Program-made: the position numbers and the translations under genes
Assembly (NCBI GenBank): GCA_026419785.1
Contig: JAODTK010005903.1
Coordinates: 62,001-126,000 of the forward strand
DNA: 64,000 nucleotides
Origin: Sclerodactyla briareus
Taxonomy: Eukaryota; Echinodermata; Holothuroidea; Dendrochirotida; Sclerodactylidae
Direction: 5' to 3'
The notes under the pieces: generated by a model
Databases searched by the model: none
What the model saw: only the letters and a program-made list of their open reading frames with translations
What the model was told of the DNA's origin: nothing
Shown: one piece after another, positions 47,660 to 59,480 of the stretch
Numbering within the stretch: the stretch's first letter is position 1
Layout of the letters: each line of letters begins with the position of its first letter

Positions 47660-47803
47660 ACCATATCACCTCTTAAGCTCCTTCCTATATAGCATTACCT
47701 AGTAAACTTCCATCTAACGGGCTGCTTTGCAAAACCCGCCACCAACTCATGCATAATTTACACCTCGTAGGAACACCATTCTATTTGGCAATCCCAGTGT
47801 CAA
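47660..47803 (+). repeat. Left inverted repeat of the nested element
   Basis: CTAACGGGCTGCTTTGCAAA, ACCCGCCACCAACTCATGCA, TAATTTACACCTC and ACACCATTCTATTTGGC match the reverse complement of 53505-53620 block by block. A second left block at 48108-48153 (GAATTCACTGCGCTCC..ACTCACCTT) matches the reverse complement of 53592-53643. Confidence 0.8.
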
Positions 47804-48199
47804 CTACACCCATGGCACGAGTGAGGCAGAAACCCACCTCAACATGTGCCTCCGACTGGCAGAATTCAGGATGAAATGAGTGCTCAGTACATTCCAAAAG
47901 ACTGCCAGCTTACCTGGAAAACCCACCATACCAAAAAAACCCACCCACGTGCTACAGGTACCTCCTAGGCTCCTAGCTAAACAAGTCGCCCAGGGACCTG
48001 GCAGCCAAAATGCGAGCCCAAGTACCCGCCTCCAAGGGGGTGGGCGGCGGGAAATAACCTTACGAATGGTGAGTTGGGTCGCTAGATTAATACCAACCCA
48101 GGAAGTTGGGGAATTCACTGCGCTCCCAACTCACCTTTTAAGTCATCTAATTAGCAGACGATCGCACCGTGCAAAACCGGTAGGACATACCGGTTTGGG

Positions 48200-51100
48200 A
48201 GGGTGGTAACCTGGGAGGCCCCTAAGAATAGACGGACGAATGCCACCCCACTGTAGCAACAGGGGAGAACCCAAAGCATAGCACGACACAACTCAAAGGA
48301 GTGACGGCCGCCTCAGCCCAAGCGAAACAACTTTGACTGAGACTCATTGCGAACAGAGCCTTGAGACGAGCCCCCAGGGAACCTTCGCGCGCCTGAGCAT
48401 GAGGCTCAAGACCCGCCAGCGATCTGGAAAGGTACTTCTGGGAGCCGCAAGCCTGCTTCCAACGAAAAGACTCGTGGATGCATGCCCAAGTGGCCCCATC
48501 CTGGGAGGCAGCAACAAAAGCTCTGACCGTCACCCGAGCCCGGGTCCCCCGAGACCGGAATGAGCTGTGGATTCAGAAAAGAATCCGAAGGAAAAACACT
48601 TCAGCCTGAAGAAGCAAGAGGTGTGGGACATGGCACCAGCAGATTCTGTGACCCGGGACCACAAGGAACACGGCTTCACTGAGAGTGCCTGCAAGCCGGT
48701 CTCCCTAACTGAAGTGCACCCAGTCAGCTGCACCTCCCCCCCCCTACCCCGCTGAGGCCCAGTCGCAAGCAAAACCTTGACACAAGACATGTAGGGATCA
48801 CCTTGCCAAGGTCTGCAACACAGAGTGCTTGCCACCCCAGCCATGCAGTAGCTGAGCCAGACCCTGGTTGCTGCCCCATCCACCACTATAGAAAAAAAAA
48901 CAGGCAGAACGCCCCTCACGCAGGACACTGAGGGAAGGAAGAAATGCCACCTAGAGAGGCTCCAACCTGAAGCCTACACTCGCAGACCACACTGCCCTAA
49001 CTGGAATTCGAAATCCAAAGGAACACAAGGCTAGGGCTCCGACTAAGTCGCCTGGGCAGCAACAGCCGCGAAAAACCCCACCATACCACCGCACAGAGAA
49101 AGGAGATCCTGAACTCTCGGGGTGTGGAAAGACGCCCCCATGAACCGAGACATGCGCGGAGAAGGGAGGACAGGAAAAGCTACGCTCATGTTGAGAAGGA
49201 GCAGCAATCCAAAAGTGACAACCAGAGGGAAAAAGACTTGCAAATCGCCGCCCCACTGGAAAACCTGGCCATTGCAAGTACCTGATGAACCTGGCTTGTA
49301 GAATGGGAGGGACGCGTGAACGTCCAATCAGACCCAGCGAAGGGACACGCAAGCCACTTGCAAGCCCGAGGGTGGGAGAAACATGTGCAAAGGGCCAGGG
49401 GTTTCACACTAAAAACGAGAGTGCTCGCGAACACCCCGCCCCAATGTGGTACCTGCTCCCACCCACTGCCTTACTCGTCCTTCGACAGGCATCTCCAGCC
49501 AACAACCACTGCCTGCATTGCAAGAAGCCTGCAGGTGGAGTCCTGCAGAGGGCACTCCCTCCAGCAGACCATGCCACCAAGCATAGCCTGGGGGATCTAG
49601 CGCCCCCTGCCCGCTGACGTAGGCGACATGAGAGGTGTTGTCTGCGAAAGTTCCAGCATCTGTACTTTATCATTGCCACAGGAGGTGACAACTCACAGAC
49701 CCGCCTCCTGCTTCAACAATGCTGTACATGCTGATCGCCTCCGGCGCTGAATCAGCTTACCACAAGATCCAGTTCTCACCAGACTGGCCAACGCAAACCG
49801 AAGTATCCAACGTCGCCGCCAGTACGGGCTGGAGGCAAACTTGGCGGACGGGCTCGCCGCAAGTCGCCACATTTGCTAGGACAGGACAAAACCCAGGGAA
49901 CCCTAGGAGAGGGTCCCCCAAGCCGTCGTTAAGAACTGAGGAGGGGGGACTAGAGAGGACACTTATCGAGACAGGGGGTACGATCGCTCCCTAATCGCAA
50001 ATCCTTCCCACAGGCCAAGCCGGACATAGTCAGCCTAATGGCCAAGCGAAGATTGCCAACATCCCCACCTCCAGAGACTAAACTTCAGAGAAGGGGAGTA
50101 GGGTCAACTCGAACCTCCTGGGAAGGGGACAGCGCAAACACCATGCCGACCAATCAGGCTATGGACTGACTAATTAGTCCATCTCCCTGGGCTGATGGCG
50201 CGACTCTGACCAGGATCCGCTGATCGGCTAGGACTGGAAACAGTGGATCGTCCCTCTCGCTTCTCACCTCGACCACCGGTGCCGCCGCCACAGAGTGGGG
50301 GGGGACAGGCTGAGGGGAGGCCATGAGAACAACAAGCTCTCCCGTCCTGAACTGGAAGGCGAAGGAGGAGGGGAAGTGCTGACCCCGGGAGGAAGCATCC
50401 CTCAGATCGATTGAGGTCTTCTCTCAAGTGACCCTCCGTAAGGTGGGACAATGACCGCGATCGCTTCAACAAGAAGAGACGCTGTCGAACAGACGCACTC
50501 ACGGACTGAGGGTTCAGAAGGAAATGAGGCTTACCCTGAACGCCACCCGGGACTAGGCCAGGGGAAAACGGGGGTGACCCTTTTCCCTGAGAATGCGTGC
50601 GATGCAACTACACCAAGCAACCACCGACGCTCCCCTGGACGGGAGGCTGTCCATGCTCCACCCAACCGCGCTGCGCCTGCACTGGGCCTCAACGGTAGGC
50701 TCTAAAGGCTCATTGAGGTAGCTGAGCTTAAGAGGGTACTGGTGATGGGTTATTGAGCTGCATGCATCTCAAAAACCATCCACCAGCAGATGCAATAGGG
50801 AAAGTTGATCGAAGCGAAAACCCAGCTGAATCAACCTGGTAAGGTGATCACATGAGGGGCTCGTCTATGACCTTGAGCTACCCTGGTTGGCTGGTCCACA
50901 GACCAAGGACAACCAAAAGCTCCCTTCAAACCACTGAAGAACCTGCCCCATCCCATGGGACATGGGCCTGTTCTTCGGGTTGGTTGGTACCCAAAGGACT
51001 GCTGTCATCTGCAGAGAATCAAAGAAGCTCTAGCCCCATGCATGTGGATGTACCACCAGAGGGCCAATCCTGAATCAGTGTAGTGTCACCCCAGAACTTC

Positions 51101-52700
51101 CTTTCAGATGTGGAGCGCCCCTGTTCGGACCTACAATCCTGGTCACTGCCCCGAGAGAGTAGGGACCTGAACAGGGGGACGGACTCACAACTCGAGAAAG
51201 GTCAGCACAGCTACCTCGGGACAGGGGCCAGCCATCCACGTCCACCCTTCGCAACCTCCAAACTGAGCTTGAACTATAAGGAGAGTCTTTGCAATGGGTT
51301 GGAGGACCACCAAGGGAGTTGCCGAGCACGTGTGTCCCAGTTCCTCACGGTCTGACTGTCAACCCCCCGCTAAGATACGCCCTCCCCCAGGGAGGAGGAG
51401 CTATCTTGTGGTCCCAGGAAGCAGTCTCGCTTACACCACTTCGATCCCCCTGATCCTCGTCCCTCATCAGAATCCCCCAATGAGGAATGCGATGAAGGGT
51501 CAGGAGGAATCCGCTGGCGAATGCAAATGCCACGCTAGCGAGGGTCGAAACAGTCGGCGGGGCGTGGTTGTCGCATGACAGGTAGCTCCAGTTAAGGTAT
51601 GTCCTGACTCTCAGGCCTGGCACAATACCTCCACAGCAATGGGGTGGGAGCAGCCCACAAGAGGTCCAACTATGAAAAGATCTAGCTCACACCCCACATT
51701 ACCATGACCAGAACACACCCACATGTACTCCTGTCGGACGAAATGCTCCATCCCCGAAAGGCTGCGCGTGCCCGGTTCAAATCCACCCGGAGAGCAGGAA
51801 TGACCCCCCGGACCCTAGCACAAATTGACCTGAATGCCTCGAAGGACTGACAGGGAAGATGTACCAGGGGAGGCCTCCCTCTGGACACATCCTGGGAAGG
51901 TGTAACAGCTTGGCCCGTAGAGGAATCGACTGCGATTCAAAGGGCTATAAAGACGTGCGACAGGTCGTGTACAAGCTGATTACCCTGGTGCCTGATTCGG
52001 GCGCTCTGGGTGAACCCAGAACTCGGTTCTGTAAACCCCACAGAAGCTGAAGTTGGCCCCCCCCGAGTGGGGGCCCGCTTCTCTAGCTCAACAGTTTAAC
52101 GCCGAAACGTTTAGAATCGACGGGATCAGTGATCCCCTGTGAAGTAGGGACCCGTGCCCAACTGAAGGCATAACCAAACAGTGGGAGAGTAAGGGGTGTG
52201 CACATCCGTAGACGCCACATCCCAACAGAACCTTGATCCCGAAGTGGGAAGTTCCGCACAGTACGGAGCTCGGACCCACCTCAGGATCGGAGACAGACTC
52301 GGGTCAGGTTGGGACCGCCCTTGCGAGGCGGTCCACCCTTCACGAAGTCATCCCCAACCCCTACAAGGCACCTCAGTAGAGAAGTCCTCCCCCGAACCCG
52401 TGTCTCCTACTTCCTACCCAACTAGGCATAGCCGTGCCTTCATGTACTCCCTCATCGCCACCGGAAGCCCCAGCCTCAGAGGATTCCATAACAGGCCTAG
52501 CCTAGGCCATCAACACTGCCTAGCTAGTAGGAAGGAACTCTTAGCGCGAATAAGCCAGGGACAAGGCATATTCTTTTTGAACCCACTGCGCTAACTGAAC
52601 CGCGGCCGAAACGCACGTCATGCCTACTATGTAATCAACAGGCCCCAAGGCACCCTAAGGGGAGGGAAGAGGCAAGAACCAAGGGTGATTTAATTGGAAA
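48200..52700. other. GC-rich block without recognised gene
   Basis: Open frames of 60-145 codons overlap on both strands (for example 48222-48533 and 50170-50607 minus, 52196-52594 plus), as expected from high GC rather than coding. No signal peptide, zinc knuckle, protease or recombinase motif was visible. Confidence 0.45.
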
Positions 52701-52794
52701 GAGAGGAGCTGCTTGGCGGCTCATCATGAGCTGCCAAAAAATTCCACATGACAGAAAAGACAACTACTGTACACAACTTTCATGATCTCAGAAA

Positions 52795-52886
52795 GAAAAA
52801 GGGCCCCTGCGGGCTCTGGGAATCGAACCTCACGGATGTTCTGATCACCAGTCTGTAGCTCTACCAACTGAGCCATTCCACCTTCA
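52795..52886 (-). ncRNA. tRNA-like Pol III unit (pseudo-tRNA or SINE head)
   Basis: The minus strand reads TGGCTCAGTTGGTAGAGC (A box and D arm) and GGTTCGATTCC (B box), spaced as in a tRNA, with CTGGTGA in the anticodon-loop position (GGT, Thr-like). The acceptor and T stems do not pair well. GGGCCC and TTTTT follow, a possible Pol III stop. It is therefore a tRNA-derived sequence, not a working tRNA gene. Confidence 0.65.
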
Positions 52887-52929
52887 GTAAAATCACCCCT
52901 GAACGGACACTAATACACGCGAACATGAA

Positions 52930-53330
52930 GCCTAAACCAAAAAGCCCTCTAGCCAAAAGTTAGGGAGGCGACCGATTACGCCACAGAGACCGCCGTTAAA
53001 AGACGGAACCTAACAAAAACTTCCGTTTCCAAAGGCCTAAGACGGACCTATCTAGGCTAGGCTGGCCAACAACTACGCTAACTATAGCAACGTTAGGCTA
53101 GCGGGTCTGAAACACTGAAAAATCTGGCCAAAAAAAAAAGGTCAAAACCTTAGCTAGGCCGACCAATTACGTTACCTCTGTAACTAATCAACACCAAAAG
53201 AACTCTCCGCTCGCTTCCAAGGCCTCAGGCGAATTGAACGCCAAAGCAGGCCGACCAATACGCTAACGAAACTCAACGTTAGGCTGCGATATTGAACACG
53301 TGAAATTTTGGCGAAGATAATTCCGGCTGA
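52930..53330 (+). repeat. Imperfect direct repeats with GGCCGACCAA.TACG
   Basis: GGCCAACAACTACGCTAACTA, GGCCGACCAATTACGTTAC and GGCCGACCAATACGCTAACG recur, the first and last followed by CAACGTTAGGCT. Non-coding flank of the right inverted repeat. Confidence 0.6.
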
Positions 53331-53504
53331 AGGAGACGGGTACGTATCGATATCCTTCAGAAGATTCTGTGCGAAGGTGAATATATTTCCACTAATAATC
53401 CGTATAAAATCCGTATAATCCAGTATTGGGTCCAGAAATCGTGAACATAACGTAGGAAAGTGAGACGAAGATAAAAGACGTGCTCGTACAGTAACGGGCC
53501 AAAT

Positions 53505-53643
53505 AAGAATGGTGTGTTCAGAGGTGTCAATTATGCATGAGTTGGGGGCGGGGTTGCAAAGCAGCCCGTAGAGGGAGTTACTAGGGCAAATGCTAATTAG
53601 ATGAGCTTAAGAAGGTGAGTGGTGGAGCGCAGTGAATTCTGTG
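53505..53643 (-). repeat. Right inverted repeat of the nested element
   Basis: The reverse complement reads GAATTCACTGCGCTCCACCA, CTCACCTTCTTAAGCTCATC, TAATTAGCA, then ACGGGCTGCTTTGCAA and CCAACTCATGCATAATT, colinear with 47660-47803 and 48108-48153. Confidence 0.8.
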
Positions 53644-54239
53644 ATTAAGGACTGGAATTATTAGCGACGTCGATCCACCTCGCGATACTGCAAGTATTTT
53701 CGGCGTGGGCTACAATTCTATGAATAAAGTAATGTGATTAATTAGGCAATGGTGAAAAATTAATGATAAATAAAGGTTAGCGCAGACTGGTGGTTTTTAG
53801 GGTGATTTTAGACGTGCCTTGCTTCAGTTTTCTAGCTAAAACAATCACAGTTACATTAGGCCTACTGGCAATTGTACTAGCGACCTGTTTGTGCGGGGCC
53901 GGATGGGCATAAATGATGTATGGAAGAAGTAGTACATGTAATCTGCTGCGTAACAGAATGACATGTTGTTCGCATTGCATGTGCTGTTGTTTGCCATACG
54001 TACGCTGTCATAATTTCTTTTAAATATCGATACAAAACGAGGCGAGAAATAAACCATTTATTATACAAAACTATTTTTTGGGGGGATCTTTGACTTGAAA
54101 AGAGGAGGTGATTAGAAGAAGGCATTGTGAAAATAGAAGTCTCATACAGTGAGCTGCAGTATGCAGTGTAATAACGATTATCGCTTGCATTAGTTTTAGG
54201 CAGCGCGAATACAAAAAAAAGCACAAAAAAAAAATATAG

Positions 54240-54600
54240 GTACCGACACCTTCCCTAGACCCGGGGAAGGGACCCTTTGGGGAGGTGGAAAGAAACAAAA
54301 TGGCAGGGCGCAAAAACGGAACGTCAACCTGCATACTGGAAGGAGAGAAAGAACTTCCAGTCGTCGGGGTGGATGGGAATGTGCAGATATGCGTCCTTGA
54401 AGTCCAGTGAAGTAGCCCCCACATGCCGGGCAGAGATGTGTAGGATCGTTGCCAGGGTCTCCATCCAGAAGAAGAAAGCGGGCGGGCAAGGGCCAGAGGT
54501 TGAGGATCGGGCGCCACGATCCATCCTTCTTGGTGGTGGAGGAAGAGGCGACGAGGAGGAAAGGAATGTGGCCTGCAAGTCAACTTCCTCAATGGCCCGC
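54240..54600 (-). pseudogene. DIRS reverse transcriptase (first half)
   Basis: The minus strand reads METLATILHISARHVGATSL followed at once by DFKDAYLHIPIHPDD (54369-54404), then FFLSFQYAG. After one shift it reads LTFRFCALPF and, in a third frame, STSPKGPF. This is the F(K)METL..IL, DLKDAYLHIPIHP..R and YRF..LPFGLS.AP.VF sequence of DIRS RTs, up to just before the catalytic box. The remainder of the RT, with YIDD, resumes at 47.14 kb. Confidence 0.78.
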
Positions 54601-56060
54601 TTAGAGAGAAGTGCTGCGAGCTCGTCCTCCAGAGCGGGTCGTCGTGATGGGTCGGCCGCATCCTTCTCCGCGGTCGCAGCCGGAGGCTCGTGGTGGAGTG
54701 GCTGTGAATTCTAGTTTTTATCCCTCTGAGACGGTTGCCAGGACCCAGGCGAGGTTGGATGAACACCAGGCCCCGGGAGCCGTGAAAGTACTACCCCTAG
54801 GTAGGGTAATGGTAGGGTGGGCATCCCTAGGGCGGATAGCCCCCCCCCCCGGGGACCGCCGGAGGAGCCAGAGCCCCGACCACGACCGCGGTTTTGCCAG
54901 GAACCTTTACTGTTTTTGGACCAGTTCCAGTTTTTGCCGCTTGAGTTGTTCCCGATGCTTCCTGGCGCTGGCTGTTGTTGTAGCTGCCACCGTATGAGAC
55001 ACCACGGACGGGAAGTCGGACGGGAGTCAAAAGGTTTTCCTGACGATGCCCTTACGTTGCCGGTCTTGCTACCCTTGGTGCGTTTGGACGACGACGGGCC
55101 TCTCGAAGGGCTGGCGTACACACCAGGTAGGCTTCCTGCAGAGCTTTCACTTAGTTGCTTCTGTCTGCAAGCAGTCCCCAAACTCCCCCCTGAAGGTATC
55201 TAACAAGGAAAAGGAAGTCCCTGAGCACAGACTTATCGATGAGGAGGCCCAGGGCAACAACATGATGACAGTCTCCTGCTTGTTCCGGCGGGCCCGAAAA
55301 GAGACATGGGCAAGTTGATCATAGATCACACGGGGGACAGGACCAAGGAGGCCGACGTCACGCTGGGAGAGATTCCCGCCTGTCGGCTCATGGAAGGAGC
55401 AGCTGCGAACCTCGGCCATGAGGAGGGTTGATGACACAAATTTCAGGGCCTATCTAGCCGCTCGGTCGACGTCAGCCACGTCGAGAAGACAGACGACAAG
55501 ACCAGTCCTCCTCGTCGACATGGAAGGTCCCGGAGACTGACTGCTGGGTTTGGGAGGACCACTTCCTCGCGGCTATCGCTTCAGACACTCCTGGCATTCT
55601 AGTCACGGGAACGACGTACGTTGGAAGTAGGCGGATGCGTGGAGGTAGCTACGACCCAACGAGTGAAGGTGGAGGCGTCGGATCGTCGTAACCAATGATG
55701 CGACGGAACACATCGCCCGCCCCTCTCAAAGCCTCGGTGGGAATAGCAGTGCCCAAGAGAGGTTCCTCATCATCGGAGTCTGATACTGCCGCAGACGTCT
55801 GACGCAGAAAAGGCTATTGATGATCCGTCAACTTGTCCAAGAACTCTCACATCCGGTCGAACAGGTCGATGGCAAGACGTTGGTCCAGAGACGCTTCGGC
55901 GGAGGAGGCAGGGGGTCGTCCTCGAGGTCCGAATGGAATGGTGTTGCGCGTTCCGGTGTACTTTATGTCGACCCGATACTGCACCCGGATGCGCCGTGCT
56001 CCACCCGGACCCGGGCAGTCGCATCCAGGGCCGGACCCGGGCGTCGCCTCCAGGCCGGAC
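54600..56060 (-). pseudogene. DIRS gag-like region
   Basis: Upstream of the RT on the same strand, the frames give an acidic stretch SDSDDEEPL (about 55760-55785) and a helix-rich part with KFVSSTLLMAEVRS, PRVIYDQLAHVSFRARRNKQ and DTFRGEF (55437-55150). Then comes a Gly/Ser/Lys-rich tail (SYGGSYNN, GGGG) at 54.83-55.02 kb. This acidic - helical - Gly/Arg-rich layout next to RT is what DIRS gag-like ORFs look like. No zinc knuckle is present, as is normal for DIRS. Frame breaks are frequent. Confidence 0.55.
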
Positions 56061-56189
56061 CGGACCTATCTCACATGGCAGCCTTCGAATGGTGGCGCCC
56101 TCAATGACATGACTACTCTCATACTATACATCCTGTTGCGTACCTTAAGGTCACGTGATAGGGTCTCTCTGTGCTTCACAGGCGATCAG

Positions 56190-57000
56190 CGACTGAAGCC
56201 ACCAAGTCACTTGTAAACGCCATGAGTGATCTCCGTGACTATTGTAATGCCTTGCTGTATGGGGTGCATAATTATCCTGAACAAACTACAACAGCTGCAA
56301 AATACTGCCACAAGAACCATCACTCGGACTCCCCGCTCATCGCACATCACCCCAGTTCTACGGGATCTACACTGGCTACCAGTTGTTGAGCAACAAATTA
56401 TCTTCAAAACCCTTGTCTGGGAAGTAAAGTCTATTCACCACGAAGCCCCATCTACATGGCGACATGCTTGAGGTTACCGTCCACGCCGAGCGCTACGTTC
56501 GATGGCGTTCGCTTTCAATGTAATCCCTCGAAGTCCAAACAGTGCATTTTGGTGAAAGAGAATTCGCTTCCTCGGCCAGTCGCTTGTGGAATGTCTCCCC
56601 CGGGCAATGTCAGAAATGCAACCAGTTTGAATGCTTTTAGGCAACATATCAAGACCTATTTGTTCATGTAAATCTTGAGAGACTATTTTTTGCTATCACA
56701 TTTTGACTGCTTTACCTCTTACCTTTTTACATATCCATATTTTCTGATTTTGATCAAATTTCTGAATAATAATGTGACTTATATTTAAGCTACATATTTT
56801 CGATTCTGAGTCATTTTATTGTATATGGAGGTCTGCTCTATTTCTCATACTTTACTCACCTTATTCACAGGGCTTTTCTTTGTTGTGCGGTACATTCCTC
56901 TTTCTTCTTTTTTTTATACTAATAGTTTATTGTTAAAGCGCCTTTGAACATATTTCGTGTTTAGGCACTATAGAAATATGGTATATAATAATAATAAAAC
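56190..57000 (+). mobile_element. L2/CR1-type LINE, 5'-truncated 3' end
   Basis: Plus-strand frames read DYCNALLYG (about 56245), KLQQLQNTATRTITRTPRSS (56283-56342) followed by HITPVLRDLHWLPV, then QQIIFKTL, and finally RNATSLNAFRQHIKTYLF (about 56612-56668). These are the final RT and C-terminal blocks of L2/CR1-like LINEs (DYCN.LL.G, LQ..QN.A.R, HI.P.L..LHWLPV, IFK.L, ..F...LK..L). A 3' UTR ends in GTTAAAGCGCCTTTGAACAT, GGCACTATAGAAAT and ATAATAATAA (56933-56998), the usual structure of this clade. At least three frame breaks are present. Confidence 0.85.
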
Positions 57001-59129
57001 TATTAATCAGTGTGAATAATCTCAAATTAATAAGGATGATTGATGACCACGTCTACCGAAGGAGTATTAGTTTTGTGGAAAGTGTGAGATGACATGCCTC
57101 TACATTATGCAATTAGACACAATAGCCAACTTCCCTTGACTCATTTTAAATCTCGGGACCAATGGGGGACCACACCTAATACCTGTCATGGAAATCCAAC
57201 AAACTGAACATTGCATTAAGAAGCAAACTATACACATTGAATAACCCCCTGTGAGCCAATGTTGAAATGGATTGAAAGGAGTGTAAATCTGTCAATGTAC
57301 ACACAATTTAAAAATCATGACCCCACACTCTGACAGTTGATGGCAAGTCCTGGTTAAAAGGATTGTACCATACGATTGCCTAGGCTGACCACATGTGCAT
57401 GTTAGGGAGAAGGATTTTGAGGACCCCCAGCGTTTAAAATAGTGCCAAGCACTTGTGTAGCAATTTGGTAAGGAATTGTAGGAAACCTGTATGCTGTCCA
57501 TATTTGTGTGTACAAACTGAATTCTATGCAGGTCCCAAAGCGTGTAGCAATGCTGCCACATTCACAAGCAGATGGCGATGCGACACCAGCTATTTCGAAC
57601 GCTGCTGAAGACCCCTCAACTTAATTTCATGATCCTTTGAAAAATCCAACCAATTCCGCAATTTGGAAGAGCGGAGTGGCCACACGAGTAGCCAGTAGCC
57701 ATACAGAACAAAGTACACACTCTGTAGCCTATTGGGGTGTCATGTAAATAACTGTGAGTAATAACATGTAACTGGCCTGGTCATGATACAAAGAGCCAGT
57801 CTGGCCTTGCACTGCTACAGAGGGAATCAATCAATTCAACGACACATATTTAATGCATTAATAATTCTTGAATTCAATTTGCCTAGGGAGAAGCCTCATT
57901 TAGCACAGGGACTACAGGAGCAGAGAAACAGAAACAGAGATAATGGAAACATCCACAGCACTGAATATAAGTGGACTGTCTAAGGTTGCTTTATGAATCT
58001 GTAATATGTGTCGTCACAGTGCATATTTGGGGGAGCTGGGTTGCCATTCTGAGTGGTGGGCTTTGGATATTTTAGCATGGTCAAACAGGACAGTTGCTCT
58101 TCAGAGTGGGAAGTAAACGTGGGCAGCGAGAGAGAGGGGAGGAGTGGTTGCCTGACTCCAGATTCATTTCACTGCTCAAGTTTCCATCGGACTGAAACAA
58201 TAACATCTTTCCAACTACTTCGGTTTCTGACATTTGAACTAGCCATGTCCATAAAACAAGTATTTTAGGGCCCAATGTGCATTTGAGGATCAGTGGACGT
58301 TTGCAGGCTTGTAGAGCCTGAGGATGGGGTTCAGGAGAAAAAGTAGGTATTATTTGTGCAATAAATTTGTTGATTCTGTGCTGTATTTATACGGGGGGAG
58401 TGCAATTTCATGCTATCAAAAGGTTGAAAAGAGCACTCAAGTACATTTAGAGGGCTAAAAAGTGATCGCAAAAGTGTCCGCCGGGTGTTGCGCGCTCCGT
58501 GGTTTCTTTTATTATTACACAAACAACCAACTATTCCAAGCAGACCTCGCCTGGTTATTTTCACATATAACACATACCAAAATTCTAAAGTCCTTGCTTT
58601 GCTTTTTCCCTCTTCGATGCCCCCCCCCCTCCTCTCCATGAATTGCAATAAAGTTATCGCTTCAGGCAACTCACTTCTTTGACCTCCCAAATCCAACTTG
58701 ACATGTTCAAATCCCCTTAGCAGCCCGGGCTTCTTTGGCCTTTTAAAATACATTTCCTTGCATTATTCATCGCCTTTTATTTCCAAGCAGCCAGGACATG
58801 CAGGCCCCCCCCCCCCTGCCAGGCATCGAACACCTCCCCGCCTCCCCCACACACCAACAAACTATCCCACACATCACATTTGTTATCTATTACTTGCTAA
58901 TTTGACATATAATTGACATATTAAAAAATAAGCAACACATTCCGATCATTCCAAGTACCAGGCCTTGAATAAACTAACATAGGTGATTCCAGATTGATGG
59001 GCTACTGTAACTCTTTACCCCTGCAAGCCTACAAAGTACTGTGGGCTGGTCAGTAAGAGAAAGAGTTCTATTCAGGACCCTTACGAAGTTACGGCATTGT
59101 ATGCACAAAGTAGTGATGGTGTGCAATCC
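57001..59129. other. No gene recognised
   Basis: A short dispersed-repeat stretch (57000-57290, CATTATGCAATTAGACA and related phrases) is followed by unique AT-rich sequence. The open frame at 58331-58753 on the minus strand has no recognisable domain. C9-C12 runs lie at 58620 and 58806. Confidence 0.5.
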
Positions 59130-59480
59130 AGGCACATATCCTGGGAGAGGGTGGGGGGGTTGGCATGCGTCCCCAAGAGCAAGAAGAGAGAAAGAAAAAT
59201 GTTACAGTATTTTTTGTACGGTCTAATCAAACTGATCAAATTGGTTGGGTGAGAGAGGGTTTGCCTTGTGGGGCGCTTATAACAGCAGTAAAATTTCACA
59301 GGACTCTTCCTCAGTTCTTTATATGCTGAACAGAATAGATTATATGCTTGACTTAATCTAATTCCTGAACATCAAAAAACACTCCAGATTCAGAAAATGT
59401 TAACGGACCATACCGTACTGAGTTTGGCGAAATTCTTACAAGTTGGAAATTAGAATAAGTTATGCCATTAGGCACATACA
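59130..59480 (+). repeat. Dispersed repeat E, copy 2
   Basis: Colinear with 25870-26225, including TTACAG.TTTTTTGTA, TGATCAAATTGGTTGGGTGA and CAAGTTGGAAATTAGAATAA. Confidence 0.8.

Larger units (their letters stand above)
47150..54235. mobile_element. Insertion of about 7 kb inside the DIRS-like RT, with a core bounded by inverted repeats
   Basis: The interval interrupts the RT reading between its FGLS..P and YIDD motifs. Its core (47660-53643) is bounded by related inverted sequences. Between them 48.2-52.7 kb is GC-richer than the surroundings, with many open frames on both strands but no confident domain. A weak minus-strand match, TSIDLRDASS..FAFQF (about 50345-50420), may be another degenerate DIRS RT. 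Inverted ends of this type are a DIRS hallmark, so a nested second DIRS-like copy is the leading reading, but it is unproven. Confidence 0.45.
45010..56060 (-). mobile_element. DIRS-like tyrosine-recombinase retrotransposon, split by a 7-kb insertion
   Basis: On the minus strand the parts run from high to low coordinate: gag-like (54.6-56.06 kb), RT first half (54.24-54.6 kb), RT second half with YIDD and RNase H (47.14-45.64 kb) and a tyrosine-recombinase part (45.64-45.11 kb). The two RT halves are complementary and overlap little. The break falls near the (P)FGLS..P motif, consistent with one element opened by an insertion of about 7 kb. The possible left terminus (45020-45100) is repeated at 14605-14690. 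The frames are broken many times, so the copy is inactive as written. Confidence 0.7.

Noticed and set aside
48222-48928. Minus-strand frames of 103 and 132 residues in the GC-rich block as genes
   Set aside because: Open frames occur on both strands at similar density, as expected for GC-rich DNA; no motif supports either.
50170-50607. Confident RT domain in the nested element
   Set aside because: Only a short IDLRDA..FAFQF resemblance; no DD box or thumb motif follows, so it is reported only as a weak hint.
58331-58753. 140-residue minus-strand open frame
   Set aside because: No domain or homologue recognised; contains a C-run artefact; kept only as unresolved sequence.
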